Below are positions 1 through 10,909 of a stretch of 64,000 nt of DNA, piece after piece. Below the pieces are notes generated by a model. The model was not told where the DNA came from, made no database searches, and saw only the letters and a list, made by a program, of their open reading frames with translations. Source of the stretch: Porphyra umbilicalis. Its lineage: Eukaryota > Rhodophyta > Bangiophyceae > Bangiales > Bangiaceae. Where the stretch lies: positions 62,001 to 126,000 of the forward strand of contig KV918949.1 of assembly GCA_002049455.2 (NCBI GenBank), in the 5' to 3' direction. The stretch's first letter is position 1, and each line of letters opens with the position of its first letter. Position numbers and translations under genes: made by a program.

Positions 1-980
1 AAGGCAGCCGTGTTGGCGGCCGACTCGCGTTGCAACGCCGCCACCTCTCTCTGCTGCTGCATCTCTGCTCTACAGGCCGCCTTGGCCGCCTTACTCCCTG
101 TAGGACGCTCCTGGAAGTGGCCGCTGTTGTGGGCCGTGCTCTTTGTTCGGCTGCTCAAGCGTGGTTGGCGTGCGTCGTCATCGCAATCGTCGCTCGACGA
201 CAGCACTCCGCCGTCGACATGCCCTGCAAATCCGGTCGGCCGTGGCGCGGCCACAGTCGGAGCAGTCGCCATCATTCCCACAGCAGTGCTGAACTTGTCC
301 AGGTCTCGTAGCACTTTGAAGCTGTCCATGTGCTTGCACTTGAGCGTTGCCATCACCTCCGGCCGTGTGGCCGCCGCATACAGGTCTCCTCCCCGATGGC
401 CGTTGAAGTAGGCAATAGCCGCATTCTCCATTTGCTCCTTCGTCAAGTTGCCCGTCATCTTGCGCCGCGTGACGGCCAGGTAGCTGTCCTTGATCTTGAG
501 GACATCGGGAAAGACTTTGTAGCGCAACATCCGCATGATGGCATTGGTCGACCGCTGCTTGCGCTTGTCGATGTTGCGGAGGCCCGACTTGTCCAGCAGG
601 CCACGAAGCGTGTCGGCCACGGCGGCCTCGTACTGCGGCGCGCGCTGGTCCGCGCCCTTGACAGAGTCGAGCGTCACACTGCGGTACGCCTTGGAAAGGA
701 GCACAAACTCAAGCGGCAACCACTCTAGACAGCGGCCCAAACGGCCCTGCCTGGTCTCCGTGTTTGTCTCTTGGTCCAGGGCCTCCTCTTTCGCTGCGTC
801 CGCTTCCACTCCACCAAACTCCTCCTCGTCCTCGGCATGCAACGCGCGGCCAGTGGCCCGAAGATCTTCCCTTGTTGTCTTCCTTGCACTGCGGCCATCC
901 TGCGGGCGCGTTCGCTGCCGCTCCTTTTCCACGACCTTGCCCTTGGGACCCATCACAGGGCGGATGTCGTCGTCAGACAT
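1..980 (-). CDS. Myb/SANT-NAM-type DNA-binding protein, C-terminus off the window edge
   Basis: The minus-strand frame is open from an ATG at 980 to the window edge, about 326 residues with no stop seen. Around residues 80-125 it has the pattern WLPLEF..L..AYRSVT.D.VKGADQ, which matches the Myb/SANT-like start of NAM-associated proteins. Around residues 130-215 follows the typical N.I.R......F.....I.DSY...TRR.MTGNLT.EQM..A...Y and a closing C.HMDSFKVLRDLDKFS. The tail is rich in D/E, then A/Q/R. Such proteins occur as host genes and as the DNA-binding accessory ORF of PIF/Harbinger transposons. The same reading frame stays open for some codons upstream of the ATG, so the start may lie further up or be reached by splicing. 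Family call by pattern recognition. Confidence 0.6.
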   Translation of the reverse strand, partial: MSDDDIRPVMGPKGKVVEKERQRTRPQDGRSARKTTREDLRATGRALHAEDEEEFGGVEADAAKEEALDQETNTETRQGRLGRCLEWLPLEFVLLSKAYRSVTLDSVKGADQRAPQYEAAVADTLRGLLDKSGLRNIDKRKQRSTNAIMRMLRYKVFPDVLKIKDSYLAVTRRKMTGNLTKEQMENAAIAYFNGHRGGDLYAAATRPEVMATLKCKHMDSFKVLRDLDKFSTAVGMMATAPTVAAPRPTGFAGHVDGGVLSSSDDCDDDARQPRLSSRTKSTAHNSGHFQERPTGSKAAKAACRAEMQQQREVAALQRESAANTAA

Positions 981-1021
981 GACAGCAAGGAAGACGTCCT
1001 TGGCCCAATGATGCGGCCTTA

Positions 1022-1741
1022 TCAGAATAGGTTCCGGGCATAAGGCGGCACCCCACGGGACAGCGTTGTGCTGTTGCTGTACGGCCACCACCAGCGCGGC
1101 CGCGGCGGCCCGTGGTTCTCGTCCTTCCACAGCGTCTCGGAGTGACCTTGTGCGTCGGGCTCCTGCCGCTCGGCGACCCAATTGGGGGGCTTGCTGCGGC
1201 GTTCCGCGGCCCGGCGGGCCTCGCGGTCGTACCAAGTCTCCGTGACGGTGGTGCCGCTGAACAAGAAGCTTGTCAGAGGCTCTTTGACAGCCCACGGGCA
1301 CATGCACCACGGCGGGCAGTCGACCGGCTGGACGATCACGAGCCCCTTCCCGAGCCGACAGATCGAGCAAATTCGGCGCTCGTAGCGCCGCTGCTCCGTC
1401 TTGCTCCAGTACTGTACCTCGAAGTTAAAGCGCCAAGCAAAGCCAGGCTCGAGACCAGGCCTCGTGGCCCAAGGGCACGGGCAGGAAGACGGGCAGATGG
1501 AGTAGAACGGGGACACGTCTTGAGCCAGGTGGCAGTACTCGCAGCACGGCCTCCACCCCCGGTTGTACTCCTCCTCGCTGACAAAGCGTGCCGGTGGGCC
1601 AAAATCCGGCCGTCGAAACCGTGGATGCTGCCGGTCAGCAGGTGCGGGGCGCGACGAGGGCCCGGCGCCGTCCGTCATCGTTGAGAGGGGGGACTGGTGG
1701 GGAGAAGAGGGGGGCTCAAATAGGAACCCCAGACAGCTCAA
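1022..1741 (-). CDS. Cys-rich protein with a duplicated C-x2-C...C-x3-C-x-C-P-W module
   Basis: This 239-residue ORF ends 41 bp before the ATG of the Myb/NAM-like ORF on the same strand. I do not recognise a family. It contains two similar modules: CEYC, about 13 residues, then CPSSCPCPW, and later CSIC, about 14 residues, then CPPWCMCPW. The spacing suggests two metal-binding units. The rest is rich in Arg, Pro and aromatic residues (FRRPDFGPPARF, RPRWWWPYSN). Composition is unlike the low-complexity shadow ORFs nearby. It may be the first ORF of the same mobile element or an upstream exon of the neighbour. The likely start is the first or second in-frame ATG (1741 or about 1678). No signal peptide or membrane segment is seen. 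Confidence 0.45.
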   Translation of the reverse strand: MSCLGFLFEPPSSPHQSPLSTMTDGAGPSSRPAPADRQHPRFRRPDFGPPARFVSEEEYNRGWRPCCEYCHLAQDVSPFYSICPSSCPCPWATRPGLEPGFAWRFNFEVQYWSKTEQRRYERRICSICRLGKGLVIVQPVDCPPWCMCPWAVKEPLTSFLFSGTTVTETWYDREARRAAERRSKPPNWVAERQEPDAQGHSETLWKDENHGPPRPRWWWPYSNSTTLSRGVPPYARNLF

Positions 1742-1821
1742 AAGGCCACTGTAGGCTCACGTACGCAGAGGCACCCAAGAATCGCTCGGAATGGCCAACA
1801 GGCACACACACAGGAGTCACG

Positions 1822-1914
1822 CACGGCGGGGGACGAGATGGCCGCACGGCGGGGGACGAGATGGCCGCACGGCGTGGGACGAGATGGCCGCACGGCGGGG
1901 GACGAGATGGCCCT
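1822..1914. repeat. 23-bp minisatellite, about 4 copies
   Basis: Four near-identical 23-bp units built on CACGGCGGGGGACGAGATGG follow each other. One unit has a G-to-T change (GGCGTGGG). Just outside any supported gene. Confidence 0.85.
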
Positions 1915-3274
1915 CGTGGGGTCTGTTACGAAAGAACGGAAAACGAAAAATGCGCGACCCACCAACGCCACCCCCGCACAGCTCTAACGAACGGAGAGGC
2001 GCGGTGGTTGGTGGCAGCGTGACAGAGCGTAGAGCGTTCCACTGTGAGCGGCCGTGGGAGTCGGGGACGCACAAGAGGCGCCAATAGACGGCAACAGGAT
2101 AAAATCGTCGGACAACCGGCGAGGGCACAGGTGCGGAAAGGCACGCACGCAGGCCTCGGAGGGCTGTCGCACGCGGCAGCACACGAATGGAGACAGGGAG
2201 GACAGACGGCCGCGTGGAGCGGCTGGTCGCCACCTCGGTCACACCTGCCTCCCGACTAGTTTGTTCTGGGCCAGCGGCCGCCGCAGTCATGCGCGCCGTG
2301 CGTGTCCCGCCGTGTGTCAGCCAACGCGCCTCAACAGGTGCGTGAGTTGGGGGGCATCACGTGGCCGGACAGCTTGCGAGCGCGTGGGGCCGCGAAACGT
2401 GGAACACCAGCCGAGAGGTCCCCAGCTGTGCCCAAGAGGCGGCGTCGCAACGTATCTCTCTTGCGCGACCGGAGCCCCTTCCTCAACCATCGGAGCAATT
2501 CGTTTGTTAGAATTTTGAACCGGAGAGTGGGCTACTTCACTCTGCCTTCGTGCGCACCAGTAAACATCATGCGCACATTAAATTCAAGACCCAGACAAAG
2601 TGATTTTGAGGGTCATTGGGTGCCACAATTGACACAGTTCGCAACATTAAATTGCACCTGTCCAGCATGCATGCGTCACGCATCCGTAACCTGAGTGTGT
2701 CTCGTAAGGCACGCAAGGGGCCCGCAAGTCCAGGCCCCCAAAAAAGTTGGCAGCACAATGAAAGAGGCGTGGAAGCGAAAAACAATAGCCCGCATGGCCC
2801 GTGCCGTGGCTCTTGACGGGGTCCGCGGCAGGACGGTCAGAGGGCACCACGTGGACCCGTCGTGGCACCGCTTACGACCCTTGTGAAAAAGTGGGACCGA
2901 CTCCCCTGCAGGCGGCGGCAGCGCACGACCACACTTCAGCTCGGGTGCAGGGTAAGATCGTGTTTTTCTTGGGAGTCAGGCGTCAACTGTCACGCGCAAC
3001 TGTCACGCGCCACAGGCCATTCTCAGCCAAGGAAAGCCTGGGAGCTCCAAAGGAACCTTCGACATTCATCCTTGCGCGAAGAAGTTCTGACGAGGGTGTG
3101 GCGGCGGCCGTTCATGGCGTCAAACTGCCAATGGAAAGGCTCCATGAAGGCCGTTTCTAGGGGTCTATGTGCCGGCCACAGAAGGGGGGGCCATTTCTGT
3201 TGGACAGGCCAGCCACGCGGGCAGGCGGGATGGCCGATGGGCCGGCCGGTGTGGCGGCCGCCGGGCCGGACGGC

Positions 3275-3350
3275 GGTGCGGCTGACGCGCCTGACGGCGG
3301 TGTGGCCGACGCGCCTGACGGCCGCGCGGCTGACGCGCCGGACGGCGGCG
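3275..3350. repeat. 24-bp minisatellite, about 3 copies
   Basis: Three 24-bp units of the type GCGGCTGACGCGCCTGACGG with diverging ends. One frame would read repeated ADAPDGG, but nothing else supports a gene. Confidence 0.75.
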
Positions 3351-4459
3351 CGGCGCACGCACGGGACGACGGCGCAGCTGCCGCGCGGAGCGACGAGGGA
3401 GCCGCCGCGGAGGACGGGTGCCGCGTGGCGCGAGACCGCGCTGCTGCGTCAAGTTTAATCGTGCCAGCCCACAGAGTACAGTTGTCTTCATCCCTGTCGC
3501 CTAGGCCCCACGTCTGCGTCTTCGCGGCAGTCCATAAACTGTCCGGACCCTCCATGAAGCAAAGTGCGTAGCACCTGTAAACACCTTTCCAGCGTGGTTG
3601 CGTGGGCGTGTTTGGGTCATCGCCTTGACATATGACATCTGGTATGACATTTGGTCGGGTGATGATGCGACCACACGGCGGCACAGCACCCTCCTCTGCA
3701 TTCTTGCAAGGTCTGCAGAGGGCCCTAAAAGGCTTGTCAATCCTGATCATACTGAAAGAACCCGGCGCGTGTCAGGGAGATATGCGTTAAAAAGGGGTTT
3801 GATCCAGAAGACACGTCCCAGTAATTGGCTGCCTGCAAAGGACATTCGCTGTTCACTGAATCTCTGCACATTGGTCCTTGATTGGACGGCACCCTCTTCG
3901 AGCACCATTCTTTGTCGACCAGGGACGTGCAACCGCCTTCGCCCCCCATGCCTCTCTGCTACTATGCGGTGCCGTCATCCTGGTACGTAGCCCCTTCGAA
4001 GCTGTCGTTTGCTGCTGTATGACATAGACACAAACGAAACCACTGGGTGAGCCGCATTCGATTGCAGGATGCCTGTTGTGGGCTTCCACGGTTGTGGCTT
4101 GCACGTCAAGAAGTAAAAGAAATGGGTACAGTGAAACAAATAGAGCTCACCTACAAAACATTTTCGAAACACAACGCGCACGGGAGGCCCGCCACCCCCC
4201 GGCACCTCCGCCCGCGCGGGACGAGCCGCTGCTGGGCACTGCCGCCGCGCGCCGCAGCACCGCCGCAGCAAACACGTGCGGGACGCCGCGCCCCGCCGCC
4301 TGCACCACCCCCCCCTGCCACCGCCGCACCCGCCCACAACAGCCACAGCCGCTCGTCGCAGCCGCTGCGTCCGGCACCGTCGCGCGCGGGACCGCAACCC
4401 CCCCCCCGCCGCTGCTGCAGCCGCCCCTGCGCTCCGCCGCCGCAACACCCCCACCGGCC

Positions 4460-4896
4460 CTACCGGCGACAGCAGCCGCCACCGCCGCGGCCCACATGGG
4501 CGGGAGCGCAATTCCCCGACGCCTCCGCCTGCGGATCCTCCTCCTGCTTGACGTCGGCCTTGCTTGCGGCCTTGCTTGTGGCCTTGCTCGCGGTCTTGGC
4601 AACGACTTTGGCCGCAGCGGCCACCTTGCGGTCATTGGCGACCGCGGCCTTATACCTGGCCTCCTTCGCATCCGCCTTCGCCCAGCGCTCTTTCATGGTG
4701 CGAGCGCTATCGCGTTCGACGGCCCCAGCGCGGGCCACGTCAGTCGCACGGTGCTCCGCGAGCATCTCCTCTAGTCGCTGTGCCGCGCGGGCCCCGGGGG
4801 GGGAGGAAGACGCGCTGTCTACAGCACTCTTTCGTGGGCCAACATGGTCAGCACGCGAACCGCCAGGAGCACCATTGCCATCGCCAGCATGGCCTT
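4460..4896 (-). CDS. hypothetical Ala/Lys/Asp-rich protein
   Basis: From the ATG at 4896 the frame encodes about 145 residues. The middle has the look of real coding sequence, with a charged, helix-prone stretch: RLEEMLAEHRATDVARAG, then RTMKERWAKADAKEARYKAA, then alternating Lys/Ala (KTASKATSKAASK) and an acidic QEEDPQ. The frame is open further upstream to 5110. The last residues run into a GC-rich low-complexity tract at 4200-4460, so the C-terminus is uncertain. It could be the charged tail of another NAM-like transposon protein, but no diagnostic motif is present. Confidence 0.3.
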
Positions 4897-5110
4897 CCAT
4901 GCCAAGAGACTCGGAATATACGGCCTGGAGGAGGTGGGGAAAAGAGAAACTGTAGGTCTCGCGGCGGAGAGTGATCCCAGGGAACAGCGACGCTTCAGTC
5001 GCCGCTTGAGGGGTGTGATGAAAGGGTGTTGGCCATGCGCTTGTCTGCTGGGAGATGCGGTCGGGTAGTCCACAGCTGTCGGCGAGATATTGGGTGCTGT
5101 GGACAGCCAT

Positions 5111-8100
5111 TCACGGGGCACGGGAGTGGTCACTGCCGATGCTGAGAGAGCCCCCTTCCCCGCGCTTCCACGCCTCGCGCTCCCACGCTTCGTCCTGGCT
5201 CCACTTTTGCTGCAGTGCCTTCATTTTTCACTGTCTCAGGAACCGATGCTTGGCACGACGGGCACCAATTCTAGTCAACAACAGTGCACAATAAAATCAC
5301 GAGTGCTGCCCTTTTTTCGGACAGCACACGGGTGAGGCATCAAACGACCGGCGCGTCCTTCAGTCAACTCAACGACACGTGGATGGCTGCGCGGCGCCCT
5401 CCATCGCTATGACAGGCGCACGCCCTCCGCGGTCCTACAGGCCCCTCGGAAATCAGTGTCAGGGACTACAGTCAATCCCCAATGATCGCCCACCCCCCAC
5501 CAAAACTGTTACGAGGGCCAATTGTGAAGGCTACTTCCCGAAAAACCCGGCCCGGAAACAGCCTTTGTGGTGCAATCAATGCATGTAAACCGTTTCACTG
5601 ACGTCGGGATCCTTTTCTAGCCCCAGACAGTGCCTTGATCGCCTCTGCGGGGCGATCGTTGGTCTGCTCATCCAAGGCCCACCTGGCCTTCTATGGGCCC
5701 TCACTTGGTTGATGATTCACAGTGCCCCGGCTCGGCTTTCGAGCTTCCCGGAGCCCGTCGCACGCGCTGGTCCAGGCCGCCTCGGGCGGCAATAGTATCG
5801 ACAGGTTTCGCACAAACACGATGCATATTGAGCACGCAGGGCGGCCTCGTTGCGGGCGCTACGTTGTCAAGGCCGCGAGACACGAATGCAACATCACTGA
5901 GGGAGATTGTCTCCAGATCGACTTGAGCCGCCACGAATCGGGTTCAGACGCCACGCGTCGGGTCATTTGCGTCCCTTTCTACATCTCGACAGGTGGTGAT
6001 TACCCAAAATGAACAACGATCGCGCCATATTCGGAGTGTTCAAGCTTGTAGCCTCCTTCTAACCGTCAACGTGTCTTCTTTATTCATAATGATCGAATGG
6101 CCTCTTCTATCAATAGCGGAAGGTTCATCGTGTTTGCCACTCAATCGGCTTCATATTGTGCACCCACCGCATCCGCCCTTTTCTCGACACTACGGGTTCG
6201 GTTCGAATGCACCTTGCTGGACTGTCCGTTCCCAAATCGAACAGCACATGTAGCCCCCTATTCTATCAAGTACTTTTCTTCTTTCAGCATATTCGCTGCA
6301 TCAGTTCGTATCGGGTCAAGCAGCCAATGACAGGGTGACAACGGCCCACATCGTGGCGCCCTGAAACCGATGGTATGGGGAAAGAAGCAGACGTTGATAA
6401 ACGTGCTCTAATGGGCCCGAAAAGGAAGCGAGTGAGGACCCGTCGGACAGCAACGCTGAATGATCTTCATAAACCCCTCGTCGAATCCTTCTTATTCTTT
6501 TTCTCAGAAAAGAAACTGATCATACTCCAGTCCCGTTTGAAGTCTGGTGGTTGCCAGCTCGGGGATGCTCAGACTTGGTGTCGGATCGTGTCGCTGGAGG
6601 ACGCGCGTGTGGAACTCGAAGTCATAGCAAATCCGTAAATGTACGCCCCCTCATGCGATCGACCAACTGAATCGGTCCTTAAATCCTGTGATCATGAGCC
6701 CCAGCAGCCCCTTTCTCGGTCAAAATGGCAGCGGTCGGAAGTGAGACGAGAACGCCTCGCAGTGGTGCGCCGTGAGAATGCATTGCTGGCACGGGGGCTA
6801 CAAATTGCGCAAGGGTGCCATATAAGCGGATAGTGACTGTATAGACGGGCGTATGATTGGCGGACACGATGGCACGCCGCTCATCGGCACCGGACCTGCC
6901 TTGCCGACGGTCGCTGGTCGGCCGGAAACGAGGCGAAAGGAGCCCGTACAGACAGATGACGACGCCGTGCCGACGGATCGGGGGTATTCCTACGCCTCGT
7001 TTTGGCAATCTCATGAATGCGCCCGATGGCCCGAACGTGCCCACGAGGCGAGATAAAGCCAGCCTTGGCTCAGCGGCGATTTGCCGCCAAGGAGGGTTGG
7101 CGTTTGGGAGGGTGGAATGGGGGATGCTAATGGATAATAACTCCTGTACTGTATTTCATGGAGACTTACTATCACCTGAGATTTCGCTACTTTGAAACGG
7201 GGCCAATATCATTTTACTCGATACGCAGCCGTTGATTCCGTTGGGCTGGGAATTTGACAGGGATGGGCCATCGACGCTGCCGCGCCATGCATGACGGCCA
7301 TGCACGACCGCCGCCGCTCGCCGCCCCACACATGCGAGAGCCACCACCACCGCCGCCGGGCGCTGCTGTCGTTGCTCGTCGTCCCTTCCAGGGGTGGGCG
7401 ACCACCGCCGCTGATGGGGGCTGCCGCCTCCCTCCCGTTCCTGACCCAGGTGTCCTTGCCACACCATTCCGTGACTACAATCGCCGCTGTGGCTGCGCCG
7501 ACCGGTGGGGGTGGGCAGTACCAGTGGGGGGAGGGGCAGCTCGGGTGGGAGAGGGGCAGCACCGGTCGGGGTGGGCAGTACCAGTGGGGGGGGGGGGCAG
7601 CTCGGGTAGGAGGGGGGTAGCACGGATGGAGGGGGCGTAGCACCAGTGAAGGGGGGGGCAGCACCAGTGGGAGGAATGGGTATCAGTTCTGGGGGTCGGA
7701 GCCCTGGTAGGGAGGGCCAGAACCTGTGACGAAGGGCAGCAGCGAAGAGGGGACGCAGTAGCAAAGGGGGAAGGCCGCAGGAATCGGGGGACGCAACGGG
7801 GATGGGGGAGCGCAGCAGCGATGTGGGGAGGCAGCGGCGGTGGAGGGAGGCAGCGGCGGGGGAGGGAGGCTGATGCACTGGGAGAAAGCAGCGGCAGTGG
7901 GGGGAGGCAGCGGCAGTGGAGGAAAACAGCAGTCTAGGGTAGAGGTATAATCATACCACCTCGCAGTGTGAATGGCCACCCTCTGACAGTGTCTCAGATA
8001 CCGTTGAGTCGGCAGATCGGCACAGACACTGCTCAGTCCAGTGGATGACGTGTTTTCTCTGACACTGTTTAATCCAGTGGGATGCGCTCTGCGCTTCTCT

Positions 8101-8620
8101 TGCTGCCTACAGCAGTTCTGCATGTTTTTTTGCGAAAAAAACAGCACAGCACATCTCCTACAGTACCCTGTACCTATTTTGTGCAGCTTTGGTCGGGGTC
8201 CGTATAGTCTGGTAATCGCCATGTTACATGCTTCCAGCCGGTGCAAGAGGGAGGAGCGAACGACATGTCCAGGCGGAACTTGACCAAAACACCATTTTTC
8301 TAAAGAGACTTGTACGCGGTGCTTTGAAGGGTCCTGGGAACGAAAAAGCGAGTCACTAAGCGTACAGACGCTTCCTTCCTACGATTTTCGCCCCTTCAAC
8401 TTCACGGGGACCCGATATGCCGCTACCTCCCCACGGTGCCCTGCCTATCTGCTGGCCAACTTTCCGTGTGCGTTGGCTTTGCAAATTCATGTACTCTTAA
8501 CGGACCCTAAAAACCCACACCAGCACGGTCGTAGAATGCCCACTGAGCGCAGTGTGCCTCCATACAAGTCAGAACCCCAGTTTCGTTCCTACGAGTCGCC
8601 CATAGAGGTAGCACGCAGTC
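5111..8620. other. gene-free stretch, partly GC-skewed repeats
   Basis: No gene I can support. From 5.1 to 7.2 kb the DNA has near-neutral composition with short ORFs only; the best, 6375-6638 (+, 87 residues, basic start, hydrophobic middle), has no recognisable motif. From about 7490 to 7930 the plus strand is G-rich with degenerate repeats around GGGCAGTACCAGTGGGG and GGCAGCGGCAGTGG. These give Pro-rich ORFs on the minus strand that I regard as shadows. Confidence 0.5.
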
Positions 8621-9129
8621 AGACAACTCTGTGTTATCCCTGGAAGTCGCTATGTGTCCCCCAGACACGCATCCAATCGACCCCACCGCCGACGACCCCC
8701 GCCGCCGGCCACCCCCGCCGCCAGCCACCCCCTCCACTGACCACCCCCACCGCCGGCCACCAGCCGCCTCCCTCGCCGACCGCCCGCCCACCCCAGCAAT
8801 GGCCGTCCCAAGGCACCGAGGCCGCTCAGCCCCCTGGACGACCGCCCACCCTGACGCCAACCGCTGTGCCCGATCTCCCTCCCCTCCGGCCGCTCCTCCC
8901 GCCAGCAGCGGCCGCCGGTCGCCACCGTCGCCGACCACCCCCCAAAAGAGGTGCCGCCTCCGGCCGCCGCCGGCTGCCCGCGAGGGCAGCGAGGGGGCGG
9001 GGAGCGGTGGGAAGGCGGGGAGCGGCGGGGCGGCGGGAAGCGGCAGGGCGGCGGCCAGCGGCAGGGCGGCGGCCAGCGGCGGGGGGGAGGGCAGCGGTGG
9101 GGGGAGGGGAGCGGCGGCGCGGCCGGCGG

Positions 9130-9468
9130 CGGGCAGCGGCGGGGCGGCGGGCAGCGGCGGGGCGGCGGGCAGCGGCGGGGCGGCGGGCAGCGGCGGGGCG
9201 GCGGGCAGCGGCGGGGCGGCGGGCAGCGGCGGGGCGGCGGGCAGCGGCGGGGCGGCGGGCAGCGGCGGGGCGGCGGGCAGCGGCGGGGCGGCGGGCAGCG
9301 GCGGGGCGGCGGGCAGCGGCGGGGCGGCGGGCAGCGGCGGGGCGGCGGGCAGCGGCGGGGCGGCGGTCAGCGGCGGGGCGGCGGGCAGCGGCGGGGCGGC
9401 GGGCAGCGGCGGGGCGGCGGGCAGCGGCGGGGCGGCGGGCAGCGGCGGGGCGGCGGGCAGCCGCGGGG
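9130..9468. repeat. 18-bp minisatellite, about 19 copies
   Basis: A very regular array of the 18-mer AGCGGCGGGGCGGCGGGC, nearly without variation apart from one G-to-T unit near 9364 and a diverged last unit. More degenerate copies lead into it from about 8950. All six frames are open across it because 18 is a multiple of 3, which explains the long Gly/Arg/Ala/Pro-rich ORFs; I do not call a gene. Confidence 0.9.
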
Positions 9469-9469
9469 G

Positions 9470-9972
9470 AACGGGGCCAGAAGGGCGAAATCTTCTCGCC
9501 CACGAACACGCACATGAACGGAGATGTCGCTATGAGAACGTCGAAAGGAAAACAGCAAAGCGTCTAGATGGGCGCTCATCTCACCGGCAGTACAGGGAGT
9601 TGAAGTCCTCATGGTGCACGGATAGCAGTCCATCACGCTGCGCCGCTTCTGTCAGCACTCTGTCTGTAAGGGCTGAGGAACGCGCACCTGCACGCATGCA
9701 CGGGGGGGGGGGGTTGGCTTTTGAGCCTTGGCTTTTGAATCTCAGCAGCCAAGGCTGGTATTACCTCTCTTGTGCCCACACATGGATTGGGGCTTGTTCG
9801 CTCGAACAAACTCTAACGCTTCTAGCTCGTTTGGCCGAACACATAGTCGAACCACCCGACATTCTGTTCGGCCTCCCTAACTTTGTGATGATCAGAGCTT
9901 GAGGCCAAGAGATTGGATCGGCTATTCTCATCCGATTCTTGAACTCCTGTGTGGTAGGGGGGCAGGCACCCT
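9470..9972. other. gene-free stretch
   Basis: No gene, RNA or repeat recognised. It includes a G10 run near 9702 and ends at the partial TIR element. Confidence 0.5.
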
Positions 9973-10177
9973 GTGACGCTCGTGGCAGGACAGTCCTTCT
10001 CAGCCACGTAACTCTATTCGCTTTTAGCGTCATCGCGACCCTTCCAACGTCGACACGCCCTCAGATCCCTGAGGACTCGAATGCAGACTGCCACCTCTGA
10101 AACGGAGAGCAAGTTCCGTGATCTAAGTATATGTGTGATCACTACACTTTGAGAGCACCCTGTCCTAAAGGCCAGGG
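9973..10177 (-). mobile_element. partial non-autonomous TIR element (TATT family), end fragment
   Basis: About 205 bp match, in inverted orientation, the first 207 bp of the complete element at 15774-16464, at about 95% identity by eye (roughly 10 differences). The fragment ends at 10177 with the terminal motif CTGTCCTAAAGGCCAGGG, the same terminus as the complete copy. The GC-rich other half of the element is missing, so this copy is truncated on its left side. Confidence 0.75.
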
Positions 10178-10909
10178 AAATGACTGTACGAGGCGACCAT
10201 TGCATGGACGTGAAATCTCGCGCGGGACGCGCCGCAACGGGGCCGCAGCCAGCTGGACGACATCCGCCCGCTCATGTGGGCGCCCGTCACGGCGCAGGCG
10301 ACGACAGCGCCGCGCCGTGCGACGACCGACGCGCGTGGAGGGGGCGCCCCGAGTGGAAGATGCGTGCCGCTGTGGCCGACGCCGCATGCGTCGCCCCGCC
10401 CCGCCGCGCCGCGCCGCGCGGGCGTGTGCGGGGTTGGGGGGGGGGGGTGGCCCCCGCATCCCGGGGGCTGTACAGCTCTGCTGTCATCGCCTCCCCTGCG
10501 GCCGCCGCCCGCCATGCCGCTTGTGGCACGCCCCTCGGCCCGCCCGCCGCGCGTTGTTGCCTCGGCGCGTGCTCGGTCGTCTGACGCCCAGCCGCCGTCC
10601 GCCCTGCACCGCCGCAGCTGCCACGGCCTGGTTTTTGTTGCGGCCGACGCGCGCGCTGCTGCGGCCTAGCTGAGCACCGCCGCCGTCTCCCCGTTGGCGT
10701 GCGCGGTCCCCCCCCTGTTTCCGTGGCCATCGTCGTAGACGGGCCTTATTTGCTGCCCTGCTTTCCCTGCGCCCCTGCGCGGCACTTTCCTCTTTCTTGT
10801 CCGTGCCTGCGTGCGACCGACCCCCGTCGGCGTTGCCGGGTGCACCCCCTCCCCTGCGGCCTCCCCCCCCCGTCCGCGGCCGTCACCCGCGCTTCCCCGT
10901 GTCCGCACC
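10178..10909. other. GC-rich upstream region of the acyl-CoA oxidase gene
   Basis: Very GC-rich sequence with G10 and C-runs and no coding signal. By position it should contain the promoter and 5' UTR of the acyl-CoA oxidase gene. No TATA box is evident. Confidence 0.4.

Larger units (their letters stand above)
1742..4459. other. gene-free stretch with two short tandem repeats
   Basis: I see no convincing gene here. ORFs on both strands are out-of-frame, Arg/Pro-rich shadows. Two minisatellites are present and listed separately. The stretch near 2460-2760 is less GC-rich and holds nothing recognisable. Confidence 0.5.

Noticed and set aside
6185-6205. Possible tRNA B-box (GGTTCGAATGC)
   Set aside because: The match to the consensus is imperfect and I could not build an acceptor stem or A-box around it.
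7156-8246. Pro-rich minus-strand ORFs of 240 and 187 residues
   Set aside because: They come from G-rich degenerate repeats; no conserved motif and frames overlap each other.
9130-9468. Possible CRISPR array
   Set aside because: The units are directly contiguous with no spacers, and the context is eukaryotic.
8473-9902. Long plus- and minus-strand Gly/Ala/Arg/Pro-rich ORFs over the minisatellite
   Set aside because: The 18-bp repeat unit keeps all frames open; no non-repetitive domain is attached.
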